Source: Boudabousia liubingyangii
GTDB taxonomy: Bacteria; Actinomycetota; Actinomycetes; Actinomycetales; Actinomycetaceae
DNA length: 64,000 bases
NCBI RefSeq assembly: GCF_001907245.1
Contig: NZ_MQSU01000004.1
Span: forward strand, 248,001-312,000
Reading direction: 5' to 3'
How positions within the stretch are numbered: the first letter of the stretch is position 1; the number at the start of each line of letters is the position of its first letter. Shown here piece by piece: positions 11,944 to 19,946 of this stretch. Made by a program: the position numbers and the translations under genes. A model generated the notes under the pieces. That model saw nothing but the letters and a program-made list of their open reading frames with translations, ran no database searches and was not told where the DNA came from.

Positions 11944-13140
11944 ATGAGTAACAAAGTTGTTTTGCGTGGTGCAGTTGTCACCGCAGACACCGTCCTTGAA
12001 GATGGTGTCTTAGTTTTTGAAGATGAAAAAATTTCCTACGTAGGTAGCTCCGAATCTGCTCCTGCAGATCTTCCTGAAGGGGAAGTCGTAGAGGGGTATA
12101 TCCTTCCTGGTCTGGTTGACGTACACTGCCATGGTGGCGGGGGTGCTTCATTCCCAGATTCCACCACTGCGGAAGAACTACAAACGGCTATTATGGAACA
12201 CCGTCGTCACGGTACCACATCTCTAGTGGGCTCCTGCGTTACGGCTGATCCTGAGACCTTAAAGGCTCGAGCCGCTTTAATGGCAGACCAATGTGAAGCC
12301 GGTGAACTAGCTGGTATCCACTTTGAAGGTCCTTTCGTATCTAAGGATCGTTGTGGAGCACAAGATCCTCGATTCATCATCGACCCTGATGCCGAATTGA
12401 CCAAGGAACTCATTGCTGCCGGGCGTGGGCACGTAAAGACGATGACAATCGCTCCTGAAAAGCCGAATATTACCGGCCCTGATGGTGTCAGCGCGGCCTT
12501 GATCAACAATGGAGCACTACCGTCTTTCGGACATACGGATTCTGATCCGGCACCAGTACGCGCTGCCCTAGAGGATGCACGTGAACACCTCGCAAAGGCT
12601 GAGAAACCTCTAAGCCCCCGAGCTACCGTTACGCACCTCTTCAACGGTATGCGACCCCTACATCACCGTAACCCTGGTCCGATCGCCGAGTGCCTATCTG
12701 ATGCCAAGCGTGGTGGGGTAGTGCTGGAAATGATTGCCGATGGTATCCACCTGCACCCCTCGATTGTTCGCGATGTATATGAAACCGTAGGTCGTGAAAA
12801 CATTGTCTTCGTAACTGATGCGATGGCAGCAGCCGGTATGCCCGACGGTTCCTACGTGCTGGGACCACAGGCAGTAACGGTAAAAGACGGGATTGCGCGA
12901 CTAACCGGTGGTGATGCGATTGCCGGTGGAACCTCTCATCTCTTGGACCAAGTTCGCCTACTTGTCGACTTTGGTATGCCGTTGGTTGATGTGGTCTACT
13001 GCGCTTCCGAACAAGGCGCCAAGATTCTAGGTGACACCTCCATCGGAGCACTAGCTGCAGGCAAACGCGCTGATGCCGTCTGCGTAGACGCTAACTTCAA
13101 GCCTCTTGCGGTATACCGCAAGGGCCAGATCGTGGAGTAA
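11944..13140 (+). CDS. nagA: N-acetylglucosamine-6-phosphate deacetylase
   Basis: Amidohydrolase that removes acetate from GlcNAc-6-P, giving glucosamine-6-P for amino-sugar catabolism or wall recycling. The 398-residue protein carries metal and substrate motifs in order: VDVHCHGGGG, GIHFEGPFVS, FGHTDSDP, THLFNGMRPLHHRNPG, ADGIHLHPS and the catalytic Asp region VTDAMAAAGMPDGSY. No nagB or sugar transporter is next to it in the window. The start is likely leaderless. The next gene begins on the base after its stop. Confidence 0.96.
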   Translation: MSNKVVLRGAVVTADTVLEDGVLVFEDEKISYVGSSESAPADLPEGEVVEGYILPGLVDVHCHGGGGASFPDSTTAEELQTAIMEHRRHGTTSLVGSCVTADPETLKARAALMADQCEAGELAGIHFEGPFVSKDRCGAQDPRFIIDPDAELTKELIAAGRGHVKTMTIAPEKPNITGPDGVSAALINNGALPSFGHTDSDPAPVRAALEDAREHLAKAEKPLSPRATVTHLFNGMRPLHHRNPGPIAECLSDAKRGGVVLEMIADGIHLHPSIVRDVYETVGRENIVFVTDAMAAAGMPDGSYVLGPQAVTVKDGIARLTGGDAIAGGTSHLLDQVRLLVDFGMPLVDVVYCASEQGAKILGDTSIGALAAGKRADAVCVDANFKPLAVYRKGQIVE

Positions 13141-13437
13141 ATGTCTCCTAGGCGTAGCAACAAACGTAACCAGGCGCGTCATGTTCCTTTGAATATGGCG
13201 CGCCTAGGTTCTGTACCTAGAACCGTAACTAGACTCGGTGTCACCTATTCAGTTCGACAGGTTTTTTCAGGTCAAAAAGACTACATTTGCCCGGGATGCG
13301 GACAAACCGTTTTCCAAGGAAACCCTCACGTTGTAGTGTGGTCGGAAGGCTCAATAATGGGGCCAGCACAAGATCTTGCCGGGCGCCGCCACTGGCACAG
13401 CTCATGTTGGGATCGAAATCTACCTCCGGTGGCATAG
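13141..13437 (+). CDS. Small basic protein with CxxC and His/Cys pair, unknown function
   Basis: A 98-residue protein, strongly basic over the first 45 residues, then ICPGCGQ near 59-65 and RHWHSSCW near 84-92. The two Cys of CPGC together with the distal His and Cys could form a zinc site; this is inference. Similar short proteins, often annotated vaguely as ATP/GTP-binding, occur in many actinobacteria. It abuts nagA and is followed 13 bases later by the alpha/beta hydrolase. Confidence 0.75.
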   Translation: MSPRRSNKRNQARHVPLNMARLGSVPRTVTRLGVTYSVRQVFSGQKDYICPGCGQTVFQGNPHVVVWSEGSIMGPAQDLAGRRHWHSSCWDRNLPPVA

Positions 13438-13450
13438 AAAAGGTCAAGAA

Positions 13451-14227
13451 ATGAATCCAACGATTCTTACACACGGTACTTTCAGTAGCAACGTCCCCGT
13501 CGTGCTCCTAATCCCAGCATTTCCCCTAAACGCGCACCAGTGGGATAGGGTAGTAGAAGGTCTAGGGGACCTTCCTTCCATCGCTTTTAACGCTCCGGGA
13601 TGGTTTGGGGAACCGCTACCGGATCCAGTGCCCAGTATCGAAGGTTACGCGGAAGTAATCCGAAAAGTTGTCGATGACTATGGTCTGACCCGGTTGATCG
13701 TAGCTGGCAACTCTCTGGGAGGATATGTAGCTCAGACCCTTGCGATTAATGACGAACGTGTCCGAGGAATGCTGCTAGTGGGCACAAACGGCCGAACAGA
13801 CAGTGAAGAGGCGCGAAGTAAACGGCTCTCAAAAGCGGTTTCGATAATGGCGGGAGCCGATTTGGAACCTATCAAGGAGTCCGCACTTTCACTTTTGGGA
13901 GCAAGCGCAACTGACCAGGTAAAGGCAGAAGTGCTAGCGGCAACCGAAGGATTAACAGCCGAATCATTTGCTTGGTGCCAACGCGCAATGGCGAACCGGG
14001 AAAATCGCCTTTCTGAGCTTGAACTACTGAAATCCCGGCGTGAGTTTCCAGTTACGATCGTTCAAGGAACGGAAGATCCGGCCTCTTCGATAGCCGATGC
14101 TGAAGACCTTGCCCGCGCACTATCAGTTACTCCTCGGATTCTTGAGGGGAAGGGACACTTATTGCCCAATGAAGCTCCAGCGCTACTGGCTAAGATCCTT
14201 CGTAAAATGCAACTTGGGGCCTCCTAA
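13451..14227 (+). CDS. Alpha/beta hydrolase
   Basis: A 258-residue alpha/beta-hydrolase-fold protein. The nucleophile elbow GNSLGG lies near residue 84-89, a candidate acid Asp in VQGTEDPASS near 204-213, and the catalytic His in GKGHLLPNEAP near 235-245. Substrate cannot be predicted; closest appearance is the esterase/haloperoxidase-like group. The frame is open further upstream, but ATG at 13451 follows AAAAGGTCAAG and leaves no overlap with the preceding gene, so I prefer it. A terminator overlaps its stop codon. Confidence 0.85.
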   Translation: MNPTILTHGTFSSNVPVVLLIPAFPLNAHQWDRVVEGLGDLPSIAFNAPGWFGEPLPDPVPSIEGYAEVIRKVVDDYGLTRLIVAGNSLGGYVAQTLAINDERVRGMLLVGTNGRTDSEEARSKRLSKAVSIMAGADLEPIKESALSLLGASATDQVKAEVLAATEGLTAESFAWCQRAMANRENRLSELELLKSRREFPVTIVQGTEDPASSIADAEDLARALSVTPRILEGKGHLLPNEAPALLAKILRKMQLGAS

Positions 14228-14241
14228 AAGGAAGCCCCAAG
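14213..14241. terminator. Bidirectional terminator between convergent genes
   Basis: Hairpin with arms CTTGGGGC-TCC and GGA-GCCCCAAG around TAAAA. It covers the stop codon of the plus-strand hydrolase and lies 20 bases from the stop of the minus-strand DivIVA-like gene. Confidence 0.6.
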
Positions 14242-14260
14242 AGTGAGTCTTAAGATCTGT

Positions 14261-15613
14261 TTACTGTTGTGAATCTTCAGCAGTAAATAGATCTTCTTTT
14301 TCTGCTGGTACAGAAGTGGATTTATCTAGCTGAGCCCGTTCCGAGTGAGATTCGATCGCGGAAGAAGCCTGAGCTGCAGCAATCTCGGGAGAGAAACCGG
14401 GCGCAGTACCTAGTAGGCCACGCATTTCTTCGAGGTAAGTGGAGACGGCTTGACGCTGACGTTCGAGTTTCTCAACGGTGCGCTGCGCCAAGAGCCGTTC
14501 GTTTGCGGCTTCACTACGAGCCGATTCACGGATCTGCTGAGCCTCCGCCTCTGCTTGGACCAAAGTGGCGTCAGCAGCTCGACGGGCTTCTTCCTGACGG
14601 CGACGAACTACTGCGTCGGTATCAGAAAGTAGGCGTTCGGCGCGCTGCAGTGTCTCACCAAGGTGCTTTTCCGCCTCCGCGACCTGGGACTTGGCGGCTG
14701 CAACCATCGTGGCGGTCTCGTTACGCGCCTGTTCGTGAGCCTGAGCGTCAGCCTCACGAGCAGCTGCCCGCTTAGAAGCGATTTCAGTTTCAGCTTCTTG
14801 GCGCATACGCGCAATCTCAGCCTGTGCTTCCTCAAGGGCAGTACGGGCTTTACGGAGGATCGCATCGGCCTCTTGACGCGCATTGTTCAAGAACTGGTCA
14901 GCTTCCTTCTGTGCTGTTTCGCGGGTGGTAGTTGCTTCCGCTAGCGCACTCTCACGAAGCTGTTGTGCTTCGTTATTGGCTTCTGAACGAAGTGCAGAGG
15001 CAGCTTTTTCAGCTTCCACTCGCATCTCTACAAAGTCTTTTTCTGCCTGGGCCCGAAGGAGTTCGGTTTCTCGCTGGGCAGTGGCGCGAAGATCGTTTAC
15101 CTGGGTATTAACCTCAGTACGTAGTGAGGACGCTTCACGGGTCGCGGCGGCTACAAGCTCATCGGCGCGGTGCTGTGCATTGGTAAGTAGGGTTTCCGAT
15201 TCCGAGGCGGCTCGGCTAGAACGCTCTTCCGCCTCACGACGTGCCTCCGAAACCATTGAAGCTGATTCGGATTCAGCGCGCTGGGTCATCCGAGAGGTGG
15301 TTTCTCGAGTGCGTTCGAGTAGGCTTTCAGCTTCGGTATTAGCCTTGTTCAGGACCGATGCGGCCTGTTCTTCAGCGGAATGAAGTAGTTGCTCAATGCG
15401 GGATCCAATCCCGGAATAGCCTCGATCTCCCTCGGAAAGCTGACGAGTTAGGTCATTTACCTGAGATTCCAAATCCCTGGTCCGGGAAGTGGCACTAATG
15501 GCTTGCGCACGCTGTGCGGAGAGCTCATTTCGAAGAGACTCTAGCTCAGCATCCACTGCCACCCGGTCATAGCCGCGCATGACGATAGGGAATCCGGCCT
15601 GTTCATCGGTCAC
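14261..15613 (-). CDS. DivIVA-like coiled-coil protein
   Basis: A 450-residue protein that begins with a DivIVA-type lipid-binding head (FPIVMRGYDRVAVDAELESL, about residues 8-27) and continues as a nearly unbroken coiled coil of Ala, Glu, Arg and Gln heptads to about residue 405, then a short acidic tail. The head resembles Wag31/DivIVA, and the long coil resembles the Scy/FilP-type polarity scaffolds of actinobacteria. A role in polar growth, septation or membrane organisation is inferred. Start GTG is chosen because GGAG lies 8 bases before it. It is transcribed away from the 15843 operon. Confidence 0.8.
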   Translation of the reverse strand: MTDEQAGFPIVMRGYDRVAVDAELESLRNELSAQRAQAISATSRTRDLESQVNDLTRQLSEGDRGYSGIGSRIEQLLHSAEEQAASVLNKANTEAESLLERTRETTSRMTQRAESESASMVSEARREAEERSSRAASESETLLTNAQHRADELVAAATREASSLRTEVNTQVNDLRATAQRETELLRAQAEKDFVEMRVEAEKAASALRSEANNEAQQLRESALAEATTTRETAQKEADQFLNNARQEADAILRKARTALEEAQAEIARMRQEAETEIASKRAAAREADAQAHEQARNETATMVAAAKSQVAEAEKHLGETLQRAERLLSDTDAVVRRRQEEARRAADATLVQAEAEAQQIRESARSEAANERLLAQRTVEKLERQRQAVSTYLEEMRGLLGTAPGFSPEIAAAQASSAIESHSERAQLDKSTSVPAEKEDLFTAEDSQQ

Positions 15614-15789
15614 TTTTGGGGCTCCATTCTGCGGTTAAAGATATTGAAAGTCAGGTATTAATACGCAACTGCTTATAAGTTTAACAACTATGTGGGAAAA
15701 GAGACGCTAGACTCTCGGTTTTACTTAATCTAGATTCCGCTCATAGTGTTTCTTGTCCCGCTGGAGTATCAAAGCCGTTCCTAACGTGG

Positions 15790-15795
15790 GATAAT
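15790..15795 (+). promoter_or_regulatory. Putative -10 element for the 15843-19013 operon
   Basis: GATAAT preceded by TGG, giving an extended -10 of TGGGATAAT. The same nine bases occur on the minus strand before glgX. No convincing -35 was found. Confidence 0.4.
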
Positions 15796-15842
15796 CGTCC
15801 TAACATGAGGTTCATATTGCCTATTGCTTGAGGAGCATTACT

Positions 15843-17057
15843 GTGAGGAAAGCGGTTTCACGATATCTGTGGCCACTAGTAGCATTCCTAGTCGGAATCG
15901 TAATGGTGTTAGCGGGGATTCTTTCGTTAACTGCCTTTAAGGCTGATTCAAAGATCGTGGCGCAGACCCCCTCGGTTGCCAAGTCTCAGTTGGTTTACAC
16001 CTCCGGTGGCGTACTTCCACTTTTCTCTGGTCCAGTGAAGGTAACTGCGACGGTTCCTGAAGGTAAAGAAGTAACCCTTTTGACCGGACGCCCCTATGAT
16101 GTCGCCTTGTGGGCCGCTACCAAGGATTCCACCGACGTCGTTGGCCTAGCAAACTGGTCGACGCTCGAAACTAAGCATCAGGCTAGGAAAGCAGAGAAAG
16201 ATGAACCCCCGCTAAGTGCTTTTAGCTCGGCGGATGCGTGGCAACAAAACGTAACTGCTAAGGGAACCGCTTCCCTAGAACTTTCAGATCCGATCGATGA
16301 TCTTTCGGTGATGGCCTTCTGCGTTGATTGCGAGCAAGCCCCGGTAATGACTCTTGAGTGGCCCTACCGCTTCAGCTCTACTTTCCAATGGGTAATTTTG
16401 ACCCTTGGTGTCTTGATTACTATTTTGGCGGTTTTGGCCTTCCTCTTCCTTCGTCGTCGTGAACACCAACGTCAACTTACTGTCGGTGGCAGTGATTCTG
16501 AAACCGAACCGAAGACTGAAGATGAAAGTCGTCCCACTACTGCCGAACTAGAGATCCAATCAATTAAGGCAGTCACCGGTGAGATTCACATGCCGCGTCG
16601 TCGAGCCCTGCGCGAAGCCCGACTACGTGGTGAAAATGAAGTCGAAGTTGAAGGCGTCAAGTATCCGACCGGAGCGCTACCTAAGGTCTTAGAGGATATG
16701 GAAAAGTCTGAATCTGCGGCCGGCCAGGTAGTAGTGCCAGAGGATGCCAACTTCTCTTCAGTGGAGGCCGAAATTGCTCAAGCAAAGGCAGCTGCCACCA
16801 GCACCTCTGATGCAGGTGAGGGTACCGGAGAACGTCCCGTGAGCTTCATCCGTAGGCGTCGGCGTGGTAACAGTGCGTGGCAAAAAGTTGCCGATGAACC
16901 AGTAGTGGTGGAAGAACCTGAAACGGAAACTTCTGAGGATCAGCAGCCTGTCGAAGAACCTATCGTTGAAAATCAAAGCCCTGAACAGGTTTCAGAAAAT
17001 GAATCCGAAAATGCTGAGGTAGATGAGGAAAATCAGGAAGTAGAGGAGCAGAAATGA
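15843..17057 (+). CDS. Uncharacterised two-helix membrane protein with acidic cytoplasmic tail
   Basis: A protein of about 404 residues with a membrane segment near 10-32 (LWPLVAFLVGIVMVLAGILS), an extracytoplasmic domain of about 150 residues, a second membrane helix near 182-207 ending in FLRRRE, and a long Glu-rich cytoplasmic tail. I recognise no enzyme domain. The start is GTG at 15843 because AGGAG lies 7 bases before it; a TTG at 15828 is in frame but overlaps that site. It overlaps the lipoprotein gene by four bases (ATGA), so the two are probably made together. Confidence 0.8.
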   Translation: MRKAVSRYLWPLVAFLVGIVMVLAGILSLTAFKADSKIVAQTPSVAKSQLVYTSGGVLPLFSGPVKVTATVPEGKEVTLLTGRPYDVALWAATKDSTDVVGLANWSTLETKHQARKAEKDEPPLSAFSSADAWQQNVTAKGTASLELSDPIDDLSVMAFCVDCEQAPVMTLEWPYRFSSTFQWVILTLGVLITILAVLAFLFLRRREHQRQLTVGGSDSETEPKTEDESRPTTAELEIQSIKAVTGEIHMPRRRALREARLRGENEVEVEGVKYPTGALPKVLEDMEKSESAAGQVVVPEDANFSSVEAEIAQAKAAATSTSDAGEGTGERPVSFIRRRRRGNSAWQKVADEPVVVEEPETETSEDQQPVEEPIVENQSPEQVSENESENAEVDEENQEVEEQK

Positions 17058-18091
17058 AGCGAAAAACCATCGCCGCTGCCGCTGCTGCCCTGAGTATCTC
17101 ACTCTTGGGCGCCTGTTCGGCATCGATCCCGGCTGTCACTTACGATGAAAAACAACCGGTAGCAAACTTAAATGAAGCCCAAGCGGAGCGTATTCTGTCG
17201 CAGACTACCAAAGTTATGCTTGATTCCGCTGCTAATAAGGATACTGAAGCGCTGAAAACTAGGCTTTCTGGAGCAGCATTGGCAATGCGGACCGCACAGT
17301 ATCAGGTAGCGAAGGCCACCAATACCAACGTGGCCCCCGTTGACCTTTCCACCGATATCCTTTCTGATACCATCGGTCCTGCTTACCCGCGTGGGATTCT
17401 AAATATTTCCAAGGGCGGGGAAGGCCAGCTACCAACTATTTCTTTACTGCGTACTGAAAACTCGCTAGAAAACTACAAGCTTTCTAATTATTCACGGCTC
17501 TTTAGCGGCGTCACCGTTCCGTCAGTACCCAAGCTTAAAGCTGGTGTTCCCCTAGTCGCGCCAACGGCTACCGGGTACCGTTTTACTCCCCGCGATGCAG
17601 TGACGAAATATGTTGCTTACTTAAGTGACCAATCAGGGAAAGAAAAAGACACCTTTGAGACTGATCCGTTCGCGGAATTTCTTAAGTCTAGCCTGACGAA
17701 CCTGAAGCAAGCTGCCAATCAGGATAAAGATGCTGTCGAAGTCACCTTGAAGGTTGAAGCTGACGATAATCCCATTACCGCCGTTCAGCTAAATAACTCG
17801 GATGCGCTTGTATTTGCCTCGGTCAAATACACTTTAACGATGAAAGTTAAGCTCGAAGGGACTAAGCTTCGTGCACCTGAAGCGGTAGTTCCCTTCCTCG
17901 GAGCGGACAAGGCCGAATCAACGGGTCTTTTGTCGATTACTTCCGTAGCCAGCGTGGTACTTTTGGACCCGGCAAAGGATAAGAGCGACAAACTTAAAGC
18001 TCTAGGAGCAGAAACCGTAGTAGTAGGGGCAGAAAATAAGCCCTGGCAAGATATTGCCCCGGCGAACCCAACCCCTGAAGGCAATAATTAA
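17054..18091 (+). CDS. Uncharacterised lipoprotein
   Basis: A 345-residue protein with a lipoprotein signal: basic start MKRK, a hydrophobic stretch of Ala/Leu, and lipobox LLGAC with the acceptor Cys at residue 21. The mature part is soluble with mixed alpha/beta composition; residues 30-60 and 185-240 are Lys/Asp/Glu-rich. I recognise no catalytic motif. Its start overlaps the stop of the membrane protein gene, and a YbbN-like gene follows 16 bases after its stop, so this is the middle gene of an apparent three-gene operon acting at the envelope. Confidence 0.82.
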   Translation: MKRKTIAAAAAALSISLLGACSASIPAVTYDEKQPVANLNEAQAERILSQTTKVMLDSAANKDTEALKTRLSGAALAMRTAQYQVAKATNTNVAPVDLSTDILSDTIGPAYPRGILNISKGGEGQLPTISLLRTENSLENYKLSNYSRLFSGVTVPSVPKLKAGVPLVAPTATGYRFTPRDAVTKYVAYLSDQSGKEKDTFETDPFAEFLKSSLTNLKQAANQDKDAVEVTLKVEADDNPITAVQLNNSDALVFASVKYTLTMKVKLEGTKLRAPEAVVPFLGADKAESTGLLSITSVASVVLLDPAKDKSDKLKALGAETVVVGAENKPWQDIAPANPTPEGNN

Positions 18092-18107
18092 CATTCAAGG
18101 AAAATAA

Positions 18108-19013
18108 GTGGCTGAACAACCCGAAAAACAGGAAATCGCAAACGCCTATGGTGCGGTAGACCTAGCTAACCTGGGCGGAGCAAATCCCACCGCTTCGTCT
18201 ACCGAAAGTGCTAATCCAAATAACGCTAATGCTGGACAAGACGGGAAGGCCCTACCCGGAATCGGTTCAGTACCGGTTACTGAAGGGGAGTTTCAGCAGG
18301 TTGCGCAACTCTCGAAACAGGTTCCAGTAGTCTTGGTTTTTGTAGACGAGGACCCAATCTCTAAGCAGGCCCTAGCGGTTCTTGAGGCAGCCGAGAAACA
18401 GGCTAATCGACGTTTCCTACTAGGAAAAGTTGAGGGTGCCAATAACCCACGCCTAATCCAAGCCTTCGGAATCAAGGATTATCCCACCGTTTTTGCCCTA
18501 GTTAATGAACGGCCAGTGCCACTTTACGCGGGTTCTCCCGAGCCCCAGCAGGTTGAGCAAGTGCTAATGCAACTGCTACAAATGTGCGAACAAAATGGGA
18601 TCAACGGACAAGTACAGGCACCAGACGATCAAGAAATAGCTAAAGAGCCAGAAGAATATGCCGAACCTAAACGATTAGCTGAGGCTGGCGACCTAGCAGG
18701 AGCTCTGGCTGCCTGGGAACATGTGGTCACCGTTCGTCCACAAGATCAAGAAGCGAAACGGCAACTAGCGGGTGCCAAATTAGCGCTCCGTGCAGCCAGC
18801 GAAAGTGAAGATCCACTGGCGCAAATCGATGAGCGCTTTAAGTCTGGGCAGATAGACGACGCGTTCAATGAGTTACTCAATCTTGTAGCCACCCAGGATG
18901 AACCACTTAAGTCTGCCGCTAAAGATCGGCTAGTCGAATACTTTACGATTCTTGGGGCAGGCGACGCTCGCGTTAAGAATGCACGTGCCAGACTGGCTTC
19001 GCTACTATTCTAA
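18108..19013 (+). CDS. Thioredoxin-like/TPR protein (YbbN/CnoX-like), no CxxC
   Basis: A 301-residue protein with a thioredoxin-fold region at about 60-160 and TPR-like helices from about 180 to the end. The position of the CxxC motif carries DEDPISKQ, with no cysteine, so it cannot act as a disulfide reductase. This matches YbbN-type proteins that work as holdases or co-chaperones. The first 45 residues are low-complexity (Ala, Asn, Ser). Start is GTG after AAGGAAAATA. It closes the operon with the lipoprotein. Confidence 0.82.
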   Translation: MAEQPEKQEIANAYGAVDLANLGGANPTASSTESANPNNANAGQDGKALPGIGSVPVTEGEFQQVAQLSKQVPVVLVFVDEDPISKQALAVLEAAEKQANRRFLLGKVEGANNPRLIQAFGIKDYPTVFALVNERPVPLYAGSPEPQQVEQVLMQLLQMCEQNGINGQVQAPDDQEIAKEPEEYAEPKRLAEAGDLAGALAAWEHVVTVRPQDQEAKRQLAGAKLALRAASESEDPLAQIDERFKSGQIDDAFNELLNLVATQDEPLKSAAKDRLVEYFTILGAGDARVKNARARLASLLF

Positions 19014-19049
19014 GAATCCCGGTTCAAGCCCACGGCATTAATCGGGGAG

Positions 19050-19754
19050 TTAGTCTAAGCGATCCTTGGTCACCGTATCGACGGCCAGAACCCCCTCGAC
19101 TTGCGCTAGAGCCATATCCAGCTCTTCGGTCGGGGCATGGCCCTCGAACTGCATGATCACGCGCATACCTTTTCCACTTTCGGTACGAATGGGGGAGGAC
19201 TTATTCACCATTCCTTTAAAACCAAGCTGGGTAGCCGTAAGCATGATGCGTCGCATGACGCCCTGACCGGCCTCATACTCAATCACGGTTCGTTTATTTC
19301 TACCTGTCTCAGGGACTAGATTCGAAAGTGGACCGATGGCAAAGACCGTTACGTAATGGAGGAAAAGAGCATAAACTGCTAGGGGAATCATCGAAGCCCC
19401 GCACGCCATGCCGATAGCTGCTGAAAGCCAAACAGTTGCGGCGGTAGTTAGCCCCCTGACGGTGTCATTATTTACGAAGATTACGCCCGCGCCTAGGAAA
19501 CCAATCCCGGAAACAATCTGCGCCGCAATACGTGAAGGGTCCAGATGGACATCGGCTCCCAGAACTGGAGCGAATCCATAGGCAGAGATCAGGGTAAAGA
19601 TACAAGCACCCATACCAACCAGAACGTGGGTTTTAACGCCGGCATTCTTCTGATGGAAGTGCCTTTCAACACCCAGCAGTGAGCAAATGACGAAAGCTGC
19701 TGTCAGAGTTACAAACTGAGTTGGAATTGTGGACCAATCTACCGCTAAATGCAT
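19050..19754 (-). CDS. MgtC/SapB family membrane protein
   Basis: A 234-residue protein with four to five N-terminal membrane helices and a C-terminal ACT-like domain (about 155-232, with QFEGHAPTEELDMALAQVEGV). Family motifs include ICSLLGVERHFHQKNAGVKTH, the LVGMGACIFTL stretch and GIGFLGAGVIF. MgtC-type proteins help growth at low Mg2+ or at acidic pH; the exact role varies. Start ATG at 19754 is chosen because AGGGGAG lies just upstream; an ATG eleven codons earlier lacks such a site. Confidence 0.88.
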   Translation of the reverse strand: MHLAVDWSTIPTQFVTLTAAFVICSLLGVERHFHQKNAGVKTHVLVGMGACIFTLISAYGFAPVLGADVHLDPSRIAAQIVSGIGFLGAGVIFVNNDTVRGLTTAATVWLSAAIGMACGASMIPLAVYALFLHYVTVFAIGPLSNLVPETGRNKRTVIEYEAGQGVMRRIMLTATQLGFKGMVNKSSPIRTESGKGMRVIMQFEGHAPTEELDMALAQVEGVLAVDTVTKDRLD

Positions 19755-19890
19755 AATCTCCCCTAAATAAAACCCTGTCATAATCAAGGTTCAGATCAGA
19801 AAACCACGTTGAACCTAATCTCAACCGCTAAAAAATATGGAGAATATTTTAGCACGCCAGCAGCTGGGGAAATCCACGCAAGGGCATAGA

Positions 19891-19934
19891 ACTGGGGGTT
19901 TGTTAGCCGATAGACAAGCTAACAAACCCCCAGT
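19891..19934. terminator. Terminator downstream of glgB
   Basis: Perfect 17-base arms (ACTGGGGGTTTGTTAGC and its complement) around a 10-base loop, 13 bases after the glgB stop on the minus strand. The tail is not T-rich on either strand, so efficiency is uncertain. Confidence 0.6.
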
Positions 19935-19946
19935 GAAGCAGTCGGA

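Noticed and set aside
14883-15383. Plus-strand frame of 166 codons opposite the DivIVA-like gene
   Set aside because: Ser/Ala/Arg-rich mirror of the coiled-coil codons; no start signal and full overlap with a convincing gene.
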